NCBI GenBank assembly: GCA_018262715.1
Contig: JADFDS010000012.1
Coordinates: forward strand, 1 to 64,000
Length of the DNA: 64,000 bases
DNA from: Bacteroidota bacterium
GTDB taxonomy: Bacteria > Bacteroidota > Bacteroidia > Bacteroidales > VadinHA17
Reading direction: 5' to 3'
The position numbers and the translations under genes were made by a program. Below the pieces are notes generated by a model. The model was not told where the DNA came from. It did not search any database and was given only the letters and a program-made list of their open reading frames with translations. Below are positions 32,790 to 42,159 of the stretch, in pieces. The number at the start of each line of letters is the position of its first letter. The stretch's first letter is position 1.

Positions 32790-34175
32790 ATGGCTGAAGA
32801 TTTTTTCCAGGGATACAAAGGCGAGGCGCTTGCGGTGCTGAAGAAGTTTAATGTCCGCGTCTGGGGTCAGGCTGACATCGAGACTACCAGGGGACTGTTC
32901 AAGGGGACCATCCTGCCGCGTTCAGAGAATAATGACGATCTCCACATCGTGATCAAGATCGAGACCGGTTATAATATCGGGATCGACATTGCTACCATAA
33001 TCAGGATGACGGAGACCGGTTACAACAAGGCCAATTACAAGATTCCCGAAAAGGAATTTCCCTATTCTGATGACAAGCCCAATGTGAAGTTGTTTGGCAC
33101 AGGGGGAACCATTGCCTCGAGGCTTGATTACCGCACGGGTGCAGTCATTCCGGCATTTTCGCCGGGTGAGCTCTACGGTGCCGTGCCCGAGCTGGCTGAC
33201 GTATGCAACATACGCACGGAGAAGCTCTTCGCCGTATTCAGCGAGAACATGGGCCCCGACCAGTACAAGATACTTGCAAAGGCCATAGGTGACGAGATTT
33301 CAAACGGAATTGACGGCATCATGATCGGTCATGGCACTGACACCCTGCATCACACGGCTGCAGCGCTCTCGTTCATGGTACAGAACTCGCCCGTGCCGAT
33401 AGTGCTGGTAGGATCGCAGAGGTCATCTGACCGGCCGTCGTCAGACGCTGCCCTCAACCTGATACATGCCTCAACGGCCGCCGGGCATGGTGACATCGCC
33501 GAGGTGATGGTCTGCATGTTCGGTCCCACCAGTGATGAGTACGGTTTCCTGCACCGCGGCACCAGGGTGCGTAAGATGCACAGTTCGTACAGGTCCACTT
33601 TCCGGACAATCGGTGACATACCCGTGGCAACGGTGAAGAGGGGAGAGGTGAAGCCGATCCAGAAGATATACAATCCGCGGCGCACTGACCGCAATGTGAA
33701 GATCATGCCATATTTCAACGAGAATGTGACAATGATCTATTTCTATCCGCATATGAAGGCGGATATGATCCATTCACTCATTGACAACGGTTACAAGGGG
33801 ATTATCATAGTGGGAACAGGCCTCGGGCACGTGAACAGGGAGCTCTACCCGGCCCTTGAGAGAGCCCGGCGCGAGAATGTGGCGGTATACATGACGCTGC
33901 AGACCATCTGGGGTTATGTTCATATGTTTGTATATGAGACCGGTCGTGACATGATGGCGAAGGGTGTGATACCGCTTGGCAACATGCTGCCAGAGGTGGC
34001 GTGGGTTAAACTGGGCTGGGCGCTGGGGCAGACCGATGACCTGGAGGAGGTGAAGCGGATCATGCTGACTCCCGTCAATGGCGAGATCACCGAGCGGGAG
34101 CCGTATAACGGTTACCTGGTGTACCAGGGCGGCGTTCCGGAGGTGGAGGAATTCATCCGCCGCGTACACAAATAG
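32790..34175 (+). CDS. gatD: Glu-tRNA(Gln) amidotransferase subunit D (archaeal-type GatD)
   Basis: 461 residues from the ATG at 32790, five bases after the gatE stop. An N-terminal beta-barrel-like region of about 95 residues (VRVWGQADIETTRGLFKGTI) is specific to GatD and absent from ordinary L-asparaginases. The asparaginase-type domain follows. Its catalytic positions are visible: Thr in LFGTGGTIAS (about 104), Thr-Asp in GHGTDTLHHTA (183-184) and Lys in RKMHSSYRSTF (about 262). GatD hydrolyses glutamine or asparagine to give ammonia to GatE. Asparaginase II is the alternative, but the N-domain and the gatE neighbour exclude it in my view. It ends AAA-TAG inside a microrepeat hairpin. Confidence 0.9.
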   Translation: MAEDFFQGYKGEALAVLKKFNVRVWGQADIETTRGLFKGTILPRSENNDDLHIVIKIETGYNIGIDIATIIRMTETGYNKANYKIPEKEFPYSDDKPNVKLFGTGGTIASRLDYRTGAVIPAFSPGELYGAVPELADVCNIRTEKLFAVFSENMGPDQYKILAKAIGDEISNGIDGIMIGHGTDTLHHTAAALSFMVQNSPVPIVLVGSQRSSDRPSSDAALNLIHASTAAGHGDIAEVMVCMFGPTSDEYGFLHRGTRVRKMHSSYRSTFRTIGDIPVATVKRGEVKPIQKIYNPRRTDRNVKIMPYFNENVTMIYFYPHMKADMIHSLIDNGYKGIIIVGTGLGHVNRELYPALERARRENVAVYMTLQTIWGYVHMFVYETGRDMMAKGVIPLGNMLPEVAWVKLGWALGQTDDLEEVKRIMLTPVNGEITEREPYNGYLVYQGGVPEVEEFIRRVHK

Positions 34176-34251
34176 GATTTGCGATTATTGATTTGCGATG
34201 TGCGAATTAAGTAACATCGCAAATCGCAATTCGCAAATCGCAAATCCTATT
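34171..34251. terminator. Nested hairpin of family C microrepeats, probable bidirectional terminator
   Basis: The outer stem is AATAGGATTTGCGAT (34171-34185) with ATCGCAAATCCTATT (34237-34251), 15 bp perfect. The inner stem is GATTTGCGATGT (34190-34201) with ACATCGCAAATC (34214-34225), 12 bp perfect, around a 12-base loop. The outer stem contains both the gatD stop (34173-34175) and the aminotransferase stop (34247-34249). All arms are made of GATTTGC units. Confidence 0.75.
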
Positions 34252-35443
34252 TGGTTCTGCCGGGATAGACCTTCAGTGCCTCTGCCAGGGTTTCCATGGC
34301 GTTGCGCAGGTCATCTATCTTCAGGACGTATGCGACACGCACCTCGTTCTTGCCGGCGCCGGGGGTGAAGTAGAATCCCGTTGCGGGAGCCACCATCACC
34401 GTCTGGTTCTTGTAGGTGAAATCTTCAAGCAGCCACTTCGCGAACCTGTCGGAGTCATCGATAGGCAGCTTCACCACCGTGTAGAATGCACCGCGGGGCA
34501 GCGGGCAGTAGACACCCGGCATCCGGTTCAGAGCATTCACCATGAAATCGCGACGGGCGATATACTCATCGTAAACCTCTTTGAAATACTCCTTGGGCGT
34601 GTCTATGGCAGCCTCGGCCACCAGCTGGCCCAGCTCAGGCGGGCAGAGTCTTGCCTGGCCAAACTTAAGTGCTGCTGCAAGGATCTCTTTATTGTGAGTG
34701 ATAAGGGCTCCTATACGTACCCCGCACATGCTGTAACGTTTTGATACTGAATCAAGCAGCACGACATTGTCCCTGATGCCGTCAAGCTGCATTGCCGAGA
34801 AATGCTCTGCACCATAGCAGAACTCCCTGTATACCTCGTCGGAGAAGAGGAACAGGTCGTGTTTCTTCACTATTTCGCCCAGTTGCATCAGCTCTTCCTT
34901 TGAATAGAGAGCTCCCGTCGGGTTATTGGGGTTGCATATCAGGATGGCTTTCGTCTTGGGAGTTATCTTATTCTCGATCTCGGCAATCGAAGGGAGTGCA
35001 AATTCGTCCTCTATGAATGACCTGACCGGCACAATCTTAACGCCGGCCGTGGTGGCGAATCCGTTGTAGTTGGCATAGAAAGGTTCAAAGGTAATCACCT
35101 CTTCGCCCGGATTCAGGCATGACATGAAAGCAAAGAGGACAGCCTCTGATCCGCCTGTGGTAACAATGATCTCAGTGTGGTTGATGTCGATCCCGATCTT
35201 CTGATAGCTCACGGCCAGTTTACGGCGGTATGACTCGTTACCGGCGGAATGGGTGTACTCAATGACCCTGAGATCCATATTCTTCAGAGCCCTGAGAGCT
35301 GCTTCGGGAGTGTGGATGTCGGGTTGTCCGATGTTGAGGTGGTAAACCTTTACTCCCCTTCGTTTTGCCTCCTCGGCAAATGGTACGAGCTTGCGGATCG
35401 GTGATGCCGGCATCATCCCGGCCTTTTCTGAAATCTTTGGCAT
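34247..35443 (-). CDS. Pyridoxal-phosphate-dependent aminotransferase, class I/II
   Basis: 398 residues of fold type I. Visible are NIGQPDIHTP, the GGSEAVLFAF cofactor region, LICNPNNPTGALYSKEEL, FSDEVYREFCYG, and the Schiff-base lysine in DSVSKRYSMCGVRIG. The arginine for the carboxylate lies in VRVAYVL near the C-terminus. It most resembles aspartate or aromatic/alanine-type aminotransferases (AspC/AAT I-gamma); the substrate cannot be fixed by eye. A perfect minus-strand TAnnTTTG lies about 38 bp upstream. It converges on gatD, with overlapping ends in a shared hairpin. Confidence 0.9.
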   Translation of the reverse strand: MPKISEKAGMMPASPIRKLVPFAEEAKRRGVKVYHLNIGQPDIHTPEAALRALKNMDLRVIEYTHSAGNESYRRKLAVSYQKIGIDINHTEIIVTTGGSEAVLFAFMSCLNPGEEVITFEPFYANYNGFATTAGVKIVPVRSFIEDEFALPSIAEIENKITPKTKAILICNPNNPTGALYSKEELMQLGEIVKKHDLFLFSDEVYREFCYGAEHFSAMQLDGIRDNVVLLDSVSKRYSMCGVRIGALITHNKEILAAALKFGQARLCPPELGQLVAEAAIDTPKEYFKEVYDEYIARRDFMVNALNRMPGVYCPLPRGAFYTVVKLPIDDSDRFAKWLLEDFTYKNQTVMVAPATGFYFTPGAGKNEVRVAYVLKIDDLRNAMETLAEALKVYPGRTK

Positions 35444-35480
35444 GACTGTAAATTTTTAAAGCACTGATAACTTACCGTCC

Positions 35481-35488
35481 CAAATGTA
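35481..35488 (-). promoter_or_regulatory. Putative -7 element of the aminotransferase gene (TACATTTG)
   Basis: The minus strand reads TACATTTG, a perfect match, with a leader of about 30 bases to the ATG at 35443. Confidence 0.5.
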
Positions 35489-35552
35489 TTCAAATTCAGG
35501 TAACGTGAAAATGATTTTACGCATAAGCCCGGCCACTTTTTCCATAATGGCT

Positions 35553-35570
35553 ACAAAATGTTAATTTTGT
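35553..35570 (+). promoter_or_regulatory. valS promoter with overlapping palindrome
   Basis: TAATTTTG (35562-35569) is a perfect -7 match, with TTTT at 35537-35540 in the -33 place (21-bp spacing). The -7 element is embedded in the inverted repeat ACAAAAT-GTTA-ATTTTGT (35553-35570, 7-bp arms), which looks like an operator. The leader of about 70 bases carries family C repeats. Confidence 0.5.
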
Positions 35571-35604
35571 GCCCTTACATATTGAATTACCGGTCAATAA
35601 ACCG

Positions 35605-35646
35605 AAAATCACAAATCGCACTCGCAAATCGCAAATCGCAATTCCC
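35605..35646. repeat. Microrepeat array, family C, in the valS leader
   Basis: Units ATCACAA, ATCGCACT, CGCAAATCGCAAATCGCAA run up to three bases before the valS ATG. The orientation is the reverse complement of the array after mltF. It lies between the predicted promoter and the start codon. Confidence 0.8.
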
Positions 35647-38274
35647 ATGACTGATATTCCTTCAAAATATGATCCGGCTTCCGCAGAGGGGAAATGGTAC
35701 AGTTACTGGATGGAAAAGGGATTTTTCCGCAGCAGGCCTGACAAACGCGAACCATACACCATTATCATTCCTCCGCCGAATGTCACCGGGGTGCTTCACA
35801 TGGGGCACATGCTCAACAACACCACCCAGGATGTGCTTATCAGGCGTGCGCGGATGCTTGGTCTTAACGCCTGCTGGGTTCCGGGCACCGATCATGCAAG
35901 CATTGCCACCGAGGCCAAGGTTGTTGCCAAGCTGCGCAGTGAGGGAATAGAGAAGAGATCCATCTCCCGCGAGCAGTTTGTGGATCATGCCTGGGAGTGG
36001 ACACACAAGCACGGAGGCATCATTCTTGAGCAGCTGAAGAGGCTCGGGGCGTCATGTGACTGGGACCGCACCCTGTTCACCATGGATGAACCCCGTTACA
36101 TATCGGTGATAAAGGTCTTTGTCGATCTTTATAACAAAGGGTTGATCTACCGCGGAGTACGCATGGTCAACTGGGATCCGCAGGCTCTCACGGCCGTCTC
36201 GGACGAAGAGGTTGTCTACACCGAAGAAAAGTCGAAACTTTATTATGTGCGCTACAGGATAGTTGGTGAGGACAATTATATCATGGTGGCAACCACCAGA
36301 CCTGAGACAATCCTTGGTGACATGGCTGTATGCGCTAACCCGAATGATGAGCGCTATGCACACATGAAGGGGAAGAAGGTCATTGTACCCATGGCCAACC
36401 GGGAGGTTCCGTTCATCTTCGATGAATATGTTGACATGGAGTTTGGGACGGGGTGTCTGAAGATCACCCCGGCTCACGACATAAACGACTATGAGATCGG
36501 CCTGAAGTATAACCTGAAGAGTATTGACATTTTCAATGATAACGGCACCATCTCAGAAGCGGCAGGCATGTTCACAGGCAAAGACCGTTTCGAGGCCCGC
36601 GTCCTTGCTGATGAGGAGCTTCGCCGTACCGGCGCTCTTGTAAAAGTTGAAGATTACATAAATAAAATCGGGAGGTCAGAGCGCACCCATGCGGTGATTG
36701 AACCGAAGCTCTCACTGCAGTGGTTCCTTAAAATGAAGGATATCTCCAAACCGGCCCTCGACGCGGTGATGGATGATACCGTCAGGCTTTACCCTGACAA
36801 GTTCAGAAATGTTTACAGGCACTGGATGGAAAATGTGCACGACTGGTGCATCAGCAGGCAGCTGTGGTGGGGTCAGCGGATCCCGGCATGGTATTACAAC
36901 AATAATGAGTTTGTTGTTGCCGTGACTGAAGATGAGGCGCTGGAAAAGGCCCGCAACATCACCGGCAGGGCAGACCTGACCATGAATGACCTTCGCCAGG
37001 ATGATGATGTGCTTGACACATGGTTCTCATCATGGCTATGGCCCATAACCTGCTTTGACGGGATTAATAACCCTGATAACGAAGACATTAAGTACTATTA
37101 TCCCTCCAATGTCCTTGTGACCGCTCCGGACATACTTTTCTTCTGGGTTGCCAGGATGATCATCGCTGGGTATGAGTACCGCGGTCGCGAACCATTTGGT
37201 GATGTATACCTTACCGGCATGGTACGCGACAAGCAGAAGCGCAAGATGTCGAAATCGCTCGGCAACTCTCCCGATCCCATCGGGCTCATAGACAGGTACG
37301 GGGCTGACGGTGTGAGAGTTGGCATGCTTCTCTGTTCCCCTGCGGGGAATGACCTGCTGTATGACGACAGCCTTCCGGAGCAGGGGCGCAACTTTGCCAA
37401 CAAGATATGGAATGCCTTCCGGCTTGTGATGTCAATGAGTCCTGATGACAGCGTTGAACAGCCGGCGGCTTCGAAGGCGGCTGTCACCTGGATGCGCAAT
37501 ACCATAGACAAAACCCTTGCGGAGATCGAGGACAACTTTGTACGCTACCGCATCTCCGATGCACTGATGCAGGCTTACAAACTCTTCTGGGATGATTTCT
37601 CCGGCTGGTATCTTGAAATCATCAAGCCCGCCTTCGGCAAGCCCATTGACGGAGAGACCCGCCGTGAGACGCTGGCCATCTTCGGTGACCTGATGAAGAT
37701 TCTGCATCCCTTCATGCCCTTTATCACCGAGGAGATATGGCAGAGGCTGGCTGCCAGGCCCGAAGGAAGCAGCATCATGGTTGAACATATGCCGCTGCCT
37801 GCACCTTACGAGGCCGGAATGCTGATGCGTTTTGACACGGTACGCGAGATAGTCAGCGCCGTACGCGCGGTAAGGAAGGAAAAGAATATCCCGGTGCGCG
37901 AATCCCTTGTTCTATGCGCTTCTCCCGGTGCAACCGGAAATGAGTTTGATCCGGTCATAATCCGCATGTGCAACCTTTCAGAGATCAGGGTTGTCGAAGG
38001 CAAGGTCGAGGGAGCAGCCTCATTCAGGATTGGCACATCTGAGTTCTTTGTCCCCCTGAGTGAGGGTATTGATCATGAAGATGAGATCCGCAAGCTGAAG
38101 GAGGAGCTGGTCTACCAGGAGGGGTTCCTGGCCTCCGTTCTCAAGAAGCTCTCAAATGAGAAGTTTGTTTCGAATGCTCCTCCGAAAGTGCTTGATACTG
38201 AGCGGAAGAAAGAAGCTGACTCACGGGCCCGGATAGCCACTATCAAGGAGAGCCTGGCCCACCTGCAGAAATAA
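35647..38274 (+). CDS. valS: Valyl-tRNA synthetase ValS
   Basis: 875 residues, class I synthetase. [21 protein letters not shown] is the standard ValS N-terminus and fixes the ATG at 35647, although the frame is open from 35569. The HIGH motif is HMGH in [17 protein letters not shown] (near residue 50) and KMSKS is intact in [14 protein letters not shown] (near 532). The editing domain (about 190-340) has [13 protein letters not shown]. An anticodon-binding domain and a C-terminal coiled-coil arm ([19 protein letters not shown]) follow. It charges tRNA(Val). It converges with the lipoprotein gene, nine bases between stops. Confidence 0.98.
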   Translation: MTDIPSKYDPASAEGKWYSYWMEKGFFRSRPDKREPYTIIIPPPNVTGVLHMGHMLNNTTQDVLIRRARMLGLNACWVPGTDHASIATEAKVVAKLRSEGIEKRSISREQFVDHAWEWTHKHGGIILEQLKRLGASCDWDRTLFTMDEPRYISVIKVFVDLYNKGLIYRGVRMVNWDPQALTAVSDEEVVYTEEKSKLYYVRYRIVGEDNYIMVATTRPETILGDMAVCANPNDERYAHMKGKKVIVPMANREVPFIFDEYVDMEFGTGCLKITPAHDINDYEIGLKYNLKSIDIFNDNGTISEAAGMFTGKDRFEARVLADEELRRTGALVKVEDYINKIGRSERTHAVIEPKLSLQWFLKMKDISKPALDAVMDDTVRLYPDKFRNVYRHWMENVHDWCISRQLWWGQRIPAWYYNNNEFVVAVTEDEALEKARNITGRADLTMNDLRQDDDVLDTWFSSWLWPITCFDGINNPDNEDIKYYYPSNVLVTAPDILFFWVARMIIAGYEYRGREPFGDVYLTGMVRDKQKRKMSKSLGNSPDPIGLIDRYGADGVRVGMLLCSPAGNDLLYDDSLPEQGRNFANKIWNAFRLVMSMSPDDSVEQPAASKAAVTWMRNTIDKTLAEIEDNFVRYRISDALMQAYKLFWDDFSGWYLEIIKPAFGKPIDGETRRETLAIFGDLMKILHPFMPFITEEIWQRLAARPEGSSIMVEHMPLPAPYEAGMLMRFDTVREIVSAVRAVRKEKNIPVRESLVLCASPGATGNEFDPVIIRMCNLSEIRVVEGKVEGAASFRIGTSEFFVPLSEGIDHEDEIRKLKEELVYQEGFLASVLKKLSNEKFVSNAPPKVLDTERKKEADSRARIATIKESLAHLQK

Positions 38275-38283
38275 TAACCTTAT

Positions 38284-39582
38284 TTACTGTCTGGTGATTG
38301 TGTAGTTGCCATTATCCAGTTTTGCCGACTGCCATCCGTCGTTGAGTACCAGGTGCCATCCGTCACCGGACATATGGTTTCTTTCAACCAGCAGGTCCTT
38401 TGCGCTCACCCTCAGTGTGTGCAGGTCATTTGTGATAAGCGCACCTCCCTTGTCAACTGCCAGCTTTCCCCAGTTGTCCGATACGCGGAGCTTCTCATAA
38501 AGAGTACCGAGCGTATCGAGGTAATCAATATCCTCCGGCTCAAAGCTGAAGTTGGGGCTCTCCATGGTTATTGTCACCACCGGCTTTTCGTTGAATGTTG
38601 TCACAATCCGGCGGGTATACTCGTTTATCATCGACTCGCGCTGGCTCTCTTCGGCGCGAATGGCCTGGATATCATAATTGAATGCAAGTGAACCTGCCAC
38701 GTCGCGGCAGACAGCCGGCAGAGTCACTCCGTATTCGTCGAGAACGGCTTTGCCGAGGTCAAAGTCCTGGGTCCGGATCTGCTTAAAATCGAAATCCTTG
38801 TCATTCAGCAGTACGGCATACAGTGCTCCGTTAACGAATCCGTAGCCGAATGCATAGGAGTTGTTCTGGTAGATCCTGTCGAGGTACTCGAGTATCCTTG
38901 TTCTTATCTCTTCGGGTCCTGAGGTGCACAGCTTGACATATGTGTATGTCGTCAGTCCTTCAAAGTTCTCAAACTTGTTTTCATCTGTTATTGCCGTGGG
39001 AAAAAGTTCACGCCTCGCTCCGCGGAAGACCAGGGCATCACGGATAGCCTGGTCACGCCTCTCGCCTGAAGAGGTGATTGCGTTTGTAAGGGCTTTCCAT
39101 TCAAGTTTGAGGTAAAGCCTGGCGTTTTTCTCGTTGAGGTGCCTGGTACTGAAGGTGGAAGGCTTCAGGCCATGTCTGTCCTGGAAGCAATGGAAGAGGC
39201 TGTGGATGGTCCTGGTGACCAGGCGGTACCTGTCTTCCTTTTCGGGAAGGGGTACCATCGCATATTTCACACCGCCAAGCTCTATGACATTGTTTGTTAT
39301 AATTCTCTCCTTTGGGAGGATCCCGGTGTAAACTCCGTCTTTTTCCCTTAGCAGGCCTTCTTTATCGGGGAAGTTTGCGTAGAGGGTCCTGCTGTGACCA
39401 TCGACATACATTACGGGTCCGAAAAGGTTTTCACCCCAAAGTTTCCCATTGTCAGTGTTGCAGATTTCCTCAACGGCGCTGAAATATTCCATTGCCCTGG
39501 CGGCATTGAACCAGAAAGTGTTCTCCTCATGCCGGCATGCAGTAAGAATCAACAGGGCAGATATGAATACAACTTTCCTCAT
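38284..39582 (-). CDS. Uncharacterised lipoprotein, 432 residues
   Basis: I do not recognise the family. A lipoprotein signal is clear (MRKVVFISALLILTAC, lipobox LTAC). The mature part is soluble and mixed alpha/beta. A segment IHSLFHCFQDRHGLKPS (about residues 127-143) holds a His-x3-His pair followed by Gln and could suggest metal binding, but there is no HExxH or other complete protease motif. A FGYGFVNGALYAVLL stretch is the most hydrophobic internal part. It is likely in the periplasm or outer membrane. It has its own minus-strand -7 element at 39603-39610. Confidence 0.8.
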   Translation of the reverse strand: MRKVVFISALLILTACRHEENTFWFNAARAMEYFSAVEEICNTDNGKLWGENLFGPVMYVDGHSRTLYANFPDKEGLLREKDGVYTGILPKERIITNNVIELGGVKYAMVPLPEKEDRYRLVTRTIHSLFHCFQDRHGLKPSTFSTRHLNEKNARLYLKLEWKALTNAITSSGERRDQAIRDALVFRGARRELFPTAITDENKFENFEGLTTYTYVKLCTSGPEEIRTRILEYLDRIYQNNSYAFGYGFVNGALYAVLLNDKDFDFKQIRTQDFDLGKAVLDEYGVTLPAVCRDVAGSLAFNYDIQAIRAEESQRESMINEYTRRIVTTFNEKPVVTITMESPNFSFEPEDIDYLDTLGTLYEKLRVSDNWGKLAVDKGGALITNDLHTLRVSAKDLLVERNHMSGDGWHLVLNDGWQSAKLDNGNYTITRQ

Positions 39583-39602
39583 CCGTTTGGAAACTTAAGG
39601 AT

Positions 39603-39610
39603 CAAAAATA
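39603..39610 (-). promoter_or_regulatory. Putative -7 element of the 432-residue lipoprotein gene (TATTTTTG)
   Basis: The minus strand reads TATTTTTG, a perfect TAnnTTTG, 20 bp before the ATG at 39582. Confidence 0.5.
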
Positions 39611-39697
39611 GTAAAAATAGATTAACCCGGACTGCCGGGATTCTTCTGCATGTATTCATTCATGATTTTGTACCTGTATTTTGCATCTAAAAAATTT

Positions 39698-39705
39698 TAC
39701 ATTTG
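39698..39705 (+). promoter_or_regulatory. Putative -7 element of the glutamine synthetase gene (TACATTTG)
   Basis: A perfect match, 23 bp before the ATG at 39729. A TTTG at 39680-39683 is present but only 14 bp away, shorter than usual for a -33 element. Confidence 0.5.
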
Positions 39706-39728
39706 CCCATTACCAAAAAAAACAAATA

Positions 39729-41231
39729 ATGAACAATGACATACTTATGAGCCGCAATGAGCTTGTGCAGTTTCTCAGGAAGCCTGCTGACCAGTTCACT
39801 TCAGAAGACATTGTCCGTTTTATTGAGGCCAAGGGCATCAGGATGGTCAACTTCAGGTATGCAGCAGGTGACGGCAAGCTCAAGTCGCTTAATTTTGTTC
39901 CCTACAGTCGTGAGCATCTGGCGCTTATAATGACAGCCGGTGAGCGCGTCGACGGATCAAGCCTCTTCTCATTCATTGAGGCCGGCTCGAGTGACCTGTA
40001 TGTCATGCCACGTTACCGTACCGCTTTCGTGAATCCATTCACCCAGACTCCGACTCTTGAGATACTCTGTTCATTCTATAACTCGGAAGGCAAGCCGCTG
40101 GAGAGTTCACCGGAATATATTCTCCGCAAAGCGATAAAGAGGTTTACTGCCTCCACCGGATATACAATCAGGGCTCTCGGTGAGCTGGAATATTATGTCA
40201 GATCGACAAGTGAAACCCTGTATCCTCTCTTCGACCAGAAAGGTTATCATCAGTCGAAGCCATTCGCCAAGTTCGAGGATCTGCGCGTGGAAGCGCTTGA
40301 GCTGTGTGCAAGGGCCGGTTGCCACATCAAGTACGGCCATTCTGAAGTAGGCAGTTTCTCAAAGGATGGCGATGACTATGAGCAGCACGAGATCGAATTC
40401 CTGCATGTACCCCTGGATGAGGCAGTTGAACAGCTGCTGATAGCCAAATGGATACTCAGGATGCTTGGCTATAAGTATGGGGTCGAAGTAAGTTTTGCAC
40501 CGAAAATCACCGTAGGCAAGGCCGGTTCCGGGATGCATATCCACCTGATGCTTGAAAAGGACGGCAACAACATTATGGTTGACAACGGCAAGCTGAGTGA
40601 CACTGCCAGGAAGATGATCGCAGGCATTCTTGACCTGAGCAAGGGTCTTACTGCGTTCGGAAATACAATACCGACATCATATCTGAGGCTTGTTCCTCAC
40701 CAGGAGGCTCCCACGAACATATGCTGGGGCGATCGCAACAGGTCGGTGCTTGTGAGGGTTCCTCTCGGGTGGCTTGGTGCATCGCAGATGATACATGATG
40801 CGAATCCTGCAGAACCGTCGGGCAAGGCTGACAAGGTTTCGAGGCAGACTGTCGAGCTGCGTTCACCTGACGGCTCGGCCGATATTTACCTTCTCATGGC
40901 GGGCATAGCCGTTGCCATACAGCATGGTCTTGAGATGCCCGGAGCATTGGAGATGGCGGAGAGGCTTTATGTCAATTACAACATCTTCAGGGAAAAAGAT
41001 AAGGCTGAGGCGAAGAATCTTGAATCGCTTCCTGCTTCCTGCTGGGATTCAGCCGAAGCGCTTCTGAGCCTTCGAAAACACTTTGAGAAGGATGGTATTT
41101 TCCCGGCCGGTGTCATCGATGCACTTGCTGTGAAGCTGAAGTCATATAAGGACAAGAACCTGAGTGAGGAGCTTTACGGCAACAATGAAGCTATTGCTAA
41201 GCTCGTGAAGGAATACCTGCATTGCGGGTAG
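39729..41231 (+). CDS. glnA: Glutamine synthetase (type I-like)
   Basis: 500 residues from the ATG at 39729, which follows the -7 element by 23 bp; the frame extends 16 codons further up but through the promoter. The catalytic domain shows ERVDGSSLFSFIEAGSSDL, GHSEVGSFSKDGDDYEQHEIEF (metal-binding glutamates), GSGMHIHLMLEKDG (the conserved His), and RLVPHQEAPTNICWGDRNRS. It makes glutamine from glutamate and ammonia. I see no adenylylation Tyr context of the beta subtype. It differs from the long GlnN (type III) common in Bacteroides. It converges with the YihY-type gene with one base between stops. Confidence 0.9.
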   Translation: MNNDILMSRNELVQFLRKPADQFTSEDIVRFIEAKGIRMVNFRYAAGDGKLKSLNFVPYSREHLALIMTAGERVDGSSLFSFIEAGSSDLYVMPRYRTAFVNPFTQTPTLEILCSFYNSEGKPLESSPEYILRKAIKRFTASTGYTIRALGELEYYVRSTSETLYPLFDQKGYHQSKPFAKFEDLRVEALELCARAGCHIKYGHSEVGSFSKDGDDYEQHEIEFLHVPLDEAVEQLLIAKWILRMLGYKYGVEVSFAPKITVGKAGSGMHIHLMLEKDGNNIMVDNGKLSDTARKMIAGILDLSKGLTAFGNTIPTSYLRLVPHQEAPTNICWGDRNRSVLVRVPLGWLGASQMIHDANPAEPSGKADKVSRQTVELRSPDGSADIYLLMAGIAVAIQHGLEMPGALEMAERLYVNYNIFREKDKAEAKNLESLPASCWDSAEALLSLRKHFEKDGIFPAGVIDALAVKLKSYKDKNLSEELYGNNEAIAKLVKEYLHCG

Positions 41232-41232
41232 G

Positions 41233-42150
41233 TCATTCCCTTTTCTGCAGCTTGTTGCAGGTGGCAGCCCTGATACTGACATTCAGCTCAAAGCCCACAA
41301 GCAGAGCCACTGAATTCAGATACAGCCAGATAAGGATAACGATAAGTGTCCCGATGGACCCGTACAACTTGTTGTACTGGCCGAAGTTATTGACATAGGC
41401 AGAGAACGCCAGTGAGGTAATGATAAACAGGCTGGTGGCGAGGATTGACCCCGGGGAGATATACCGGAAGTCCTTTCTGCGGGCAGGGACAAGATAATAG
41501 AGAGTGGAGATGGCAAAAAACAGCATCACAATTATAAGAAGCCACTTGAAGGCCATTACGATATAGAACACCAGGTTCATCTCCAGCACCCCGATATCAA
41601 CGAGCCTGTTAACCACCAGGCGGCTAAGGATTATCAGGCCGCCTGCAGCAGAAAACATAATAAGGATAAAAACGAGCAGGAAGACTGCAATCTTCCTCTG
41701 CTGTATCCATGACCGGCTTGCAAAGTCATGCATCGAAACGTTGAAGGCGTGCATCAGCGCGTGAATGCCATTGGTTGAGAATATGATGGTTGCGATGAAC
41801 ATCACTATAAGCAGGGTGCCGCTTCTGTTTGTGATGACATCAATAATGGTCGTTTCGAGAAGGTCATATGCTGCCACAGGGAGGAAGTTCTCAAACAGCT
41901 TTACAAGTTCAGCCTGGAAGTTTGGAACAGGAATGAACGGTATGAGTGTGAAGAGGAAGATTGATGCGGGGAGCAGTGCCATCAGCATGTTGAAGGCGAT
42001 GGATGAGGCTCTGGTTACGAGCACTCCGCGTCCGAACAGTCCCTTGACAATAAGTTTCACTACCAGGTCAAGCGGTGCGCCGTCAAAGCCGGGCAGAACA
42101 GCTTTCCTTACTCTGTTGGTTTTTGCGATCAGCGTTTCCCTGGCGCTCAT
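41233..42150 (-). CDS. YihY/BrkB-family inner-membrane protein (UPF0761)
   Basis: 305 residues with about six hydrophobic segments. Family signatures include RASSIAFNMLMALLPASIFLFTLIPF, LIVMFIATIIFSTNGIHALMHAFN, YYLVPARRKDFRYISPGSILAT, and YNKLYGSIGTLIVILIWLYLNSVALLVG. The family was once annotated as ribonuclease BN or BrkB; those functions are not supported for it and its role is unknown. It is the third gene of a minus-strand run (DUF4783, nadC, yihY-like) with a nine-base gap to nadC. Confidence 0.92.
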   Translation of the reverse strand: MSARETLIAKTNRVRKAVLPGFDGAPLDLVVKLIVKGLFGRGVLVTRASSIAFNMLMALLPASIFLFTLIPFIPVPNFQAELVKLFENFLPVAAYDLLETTIIDVITNRSGTLLIVMFIATIIFSTNGIHALMHAFNVSMHDFASRSWIQQRKIAVFLLVFILIMFSAAGGLIILSRLVVNRLVDIGVLEMNLVFYIVMAFKWLLIIVMLFFAISTLYYLVPARRKDFRYISPGSILATSLFIITSLAFSAYVNNFGQYNKLYGSIGTLIVILIWLYLNSVALLVGFELNVSIRAATCNKLQKRE

Positions 42151-42159
42151 ACAAGGTTA

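Noticed and set aside
32790-34175. Annotation of gatD as L-asparaginase I/II
   Set aside because: The extra N-terminal barrel domain and the adjacent GatE-length gene fit GatD and not asparaginase.
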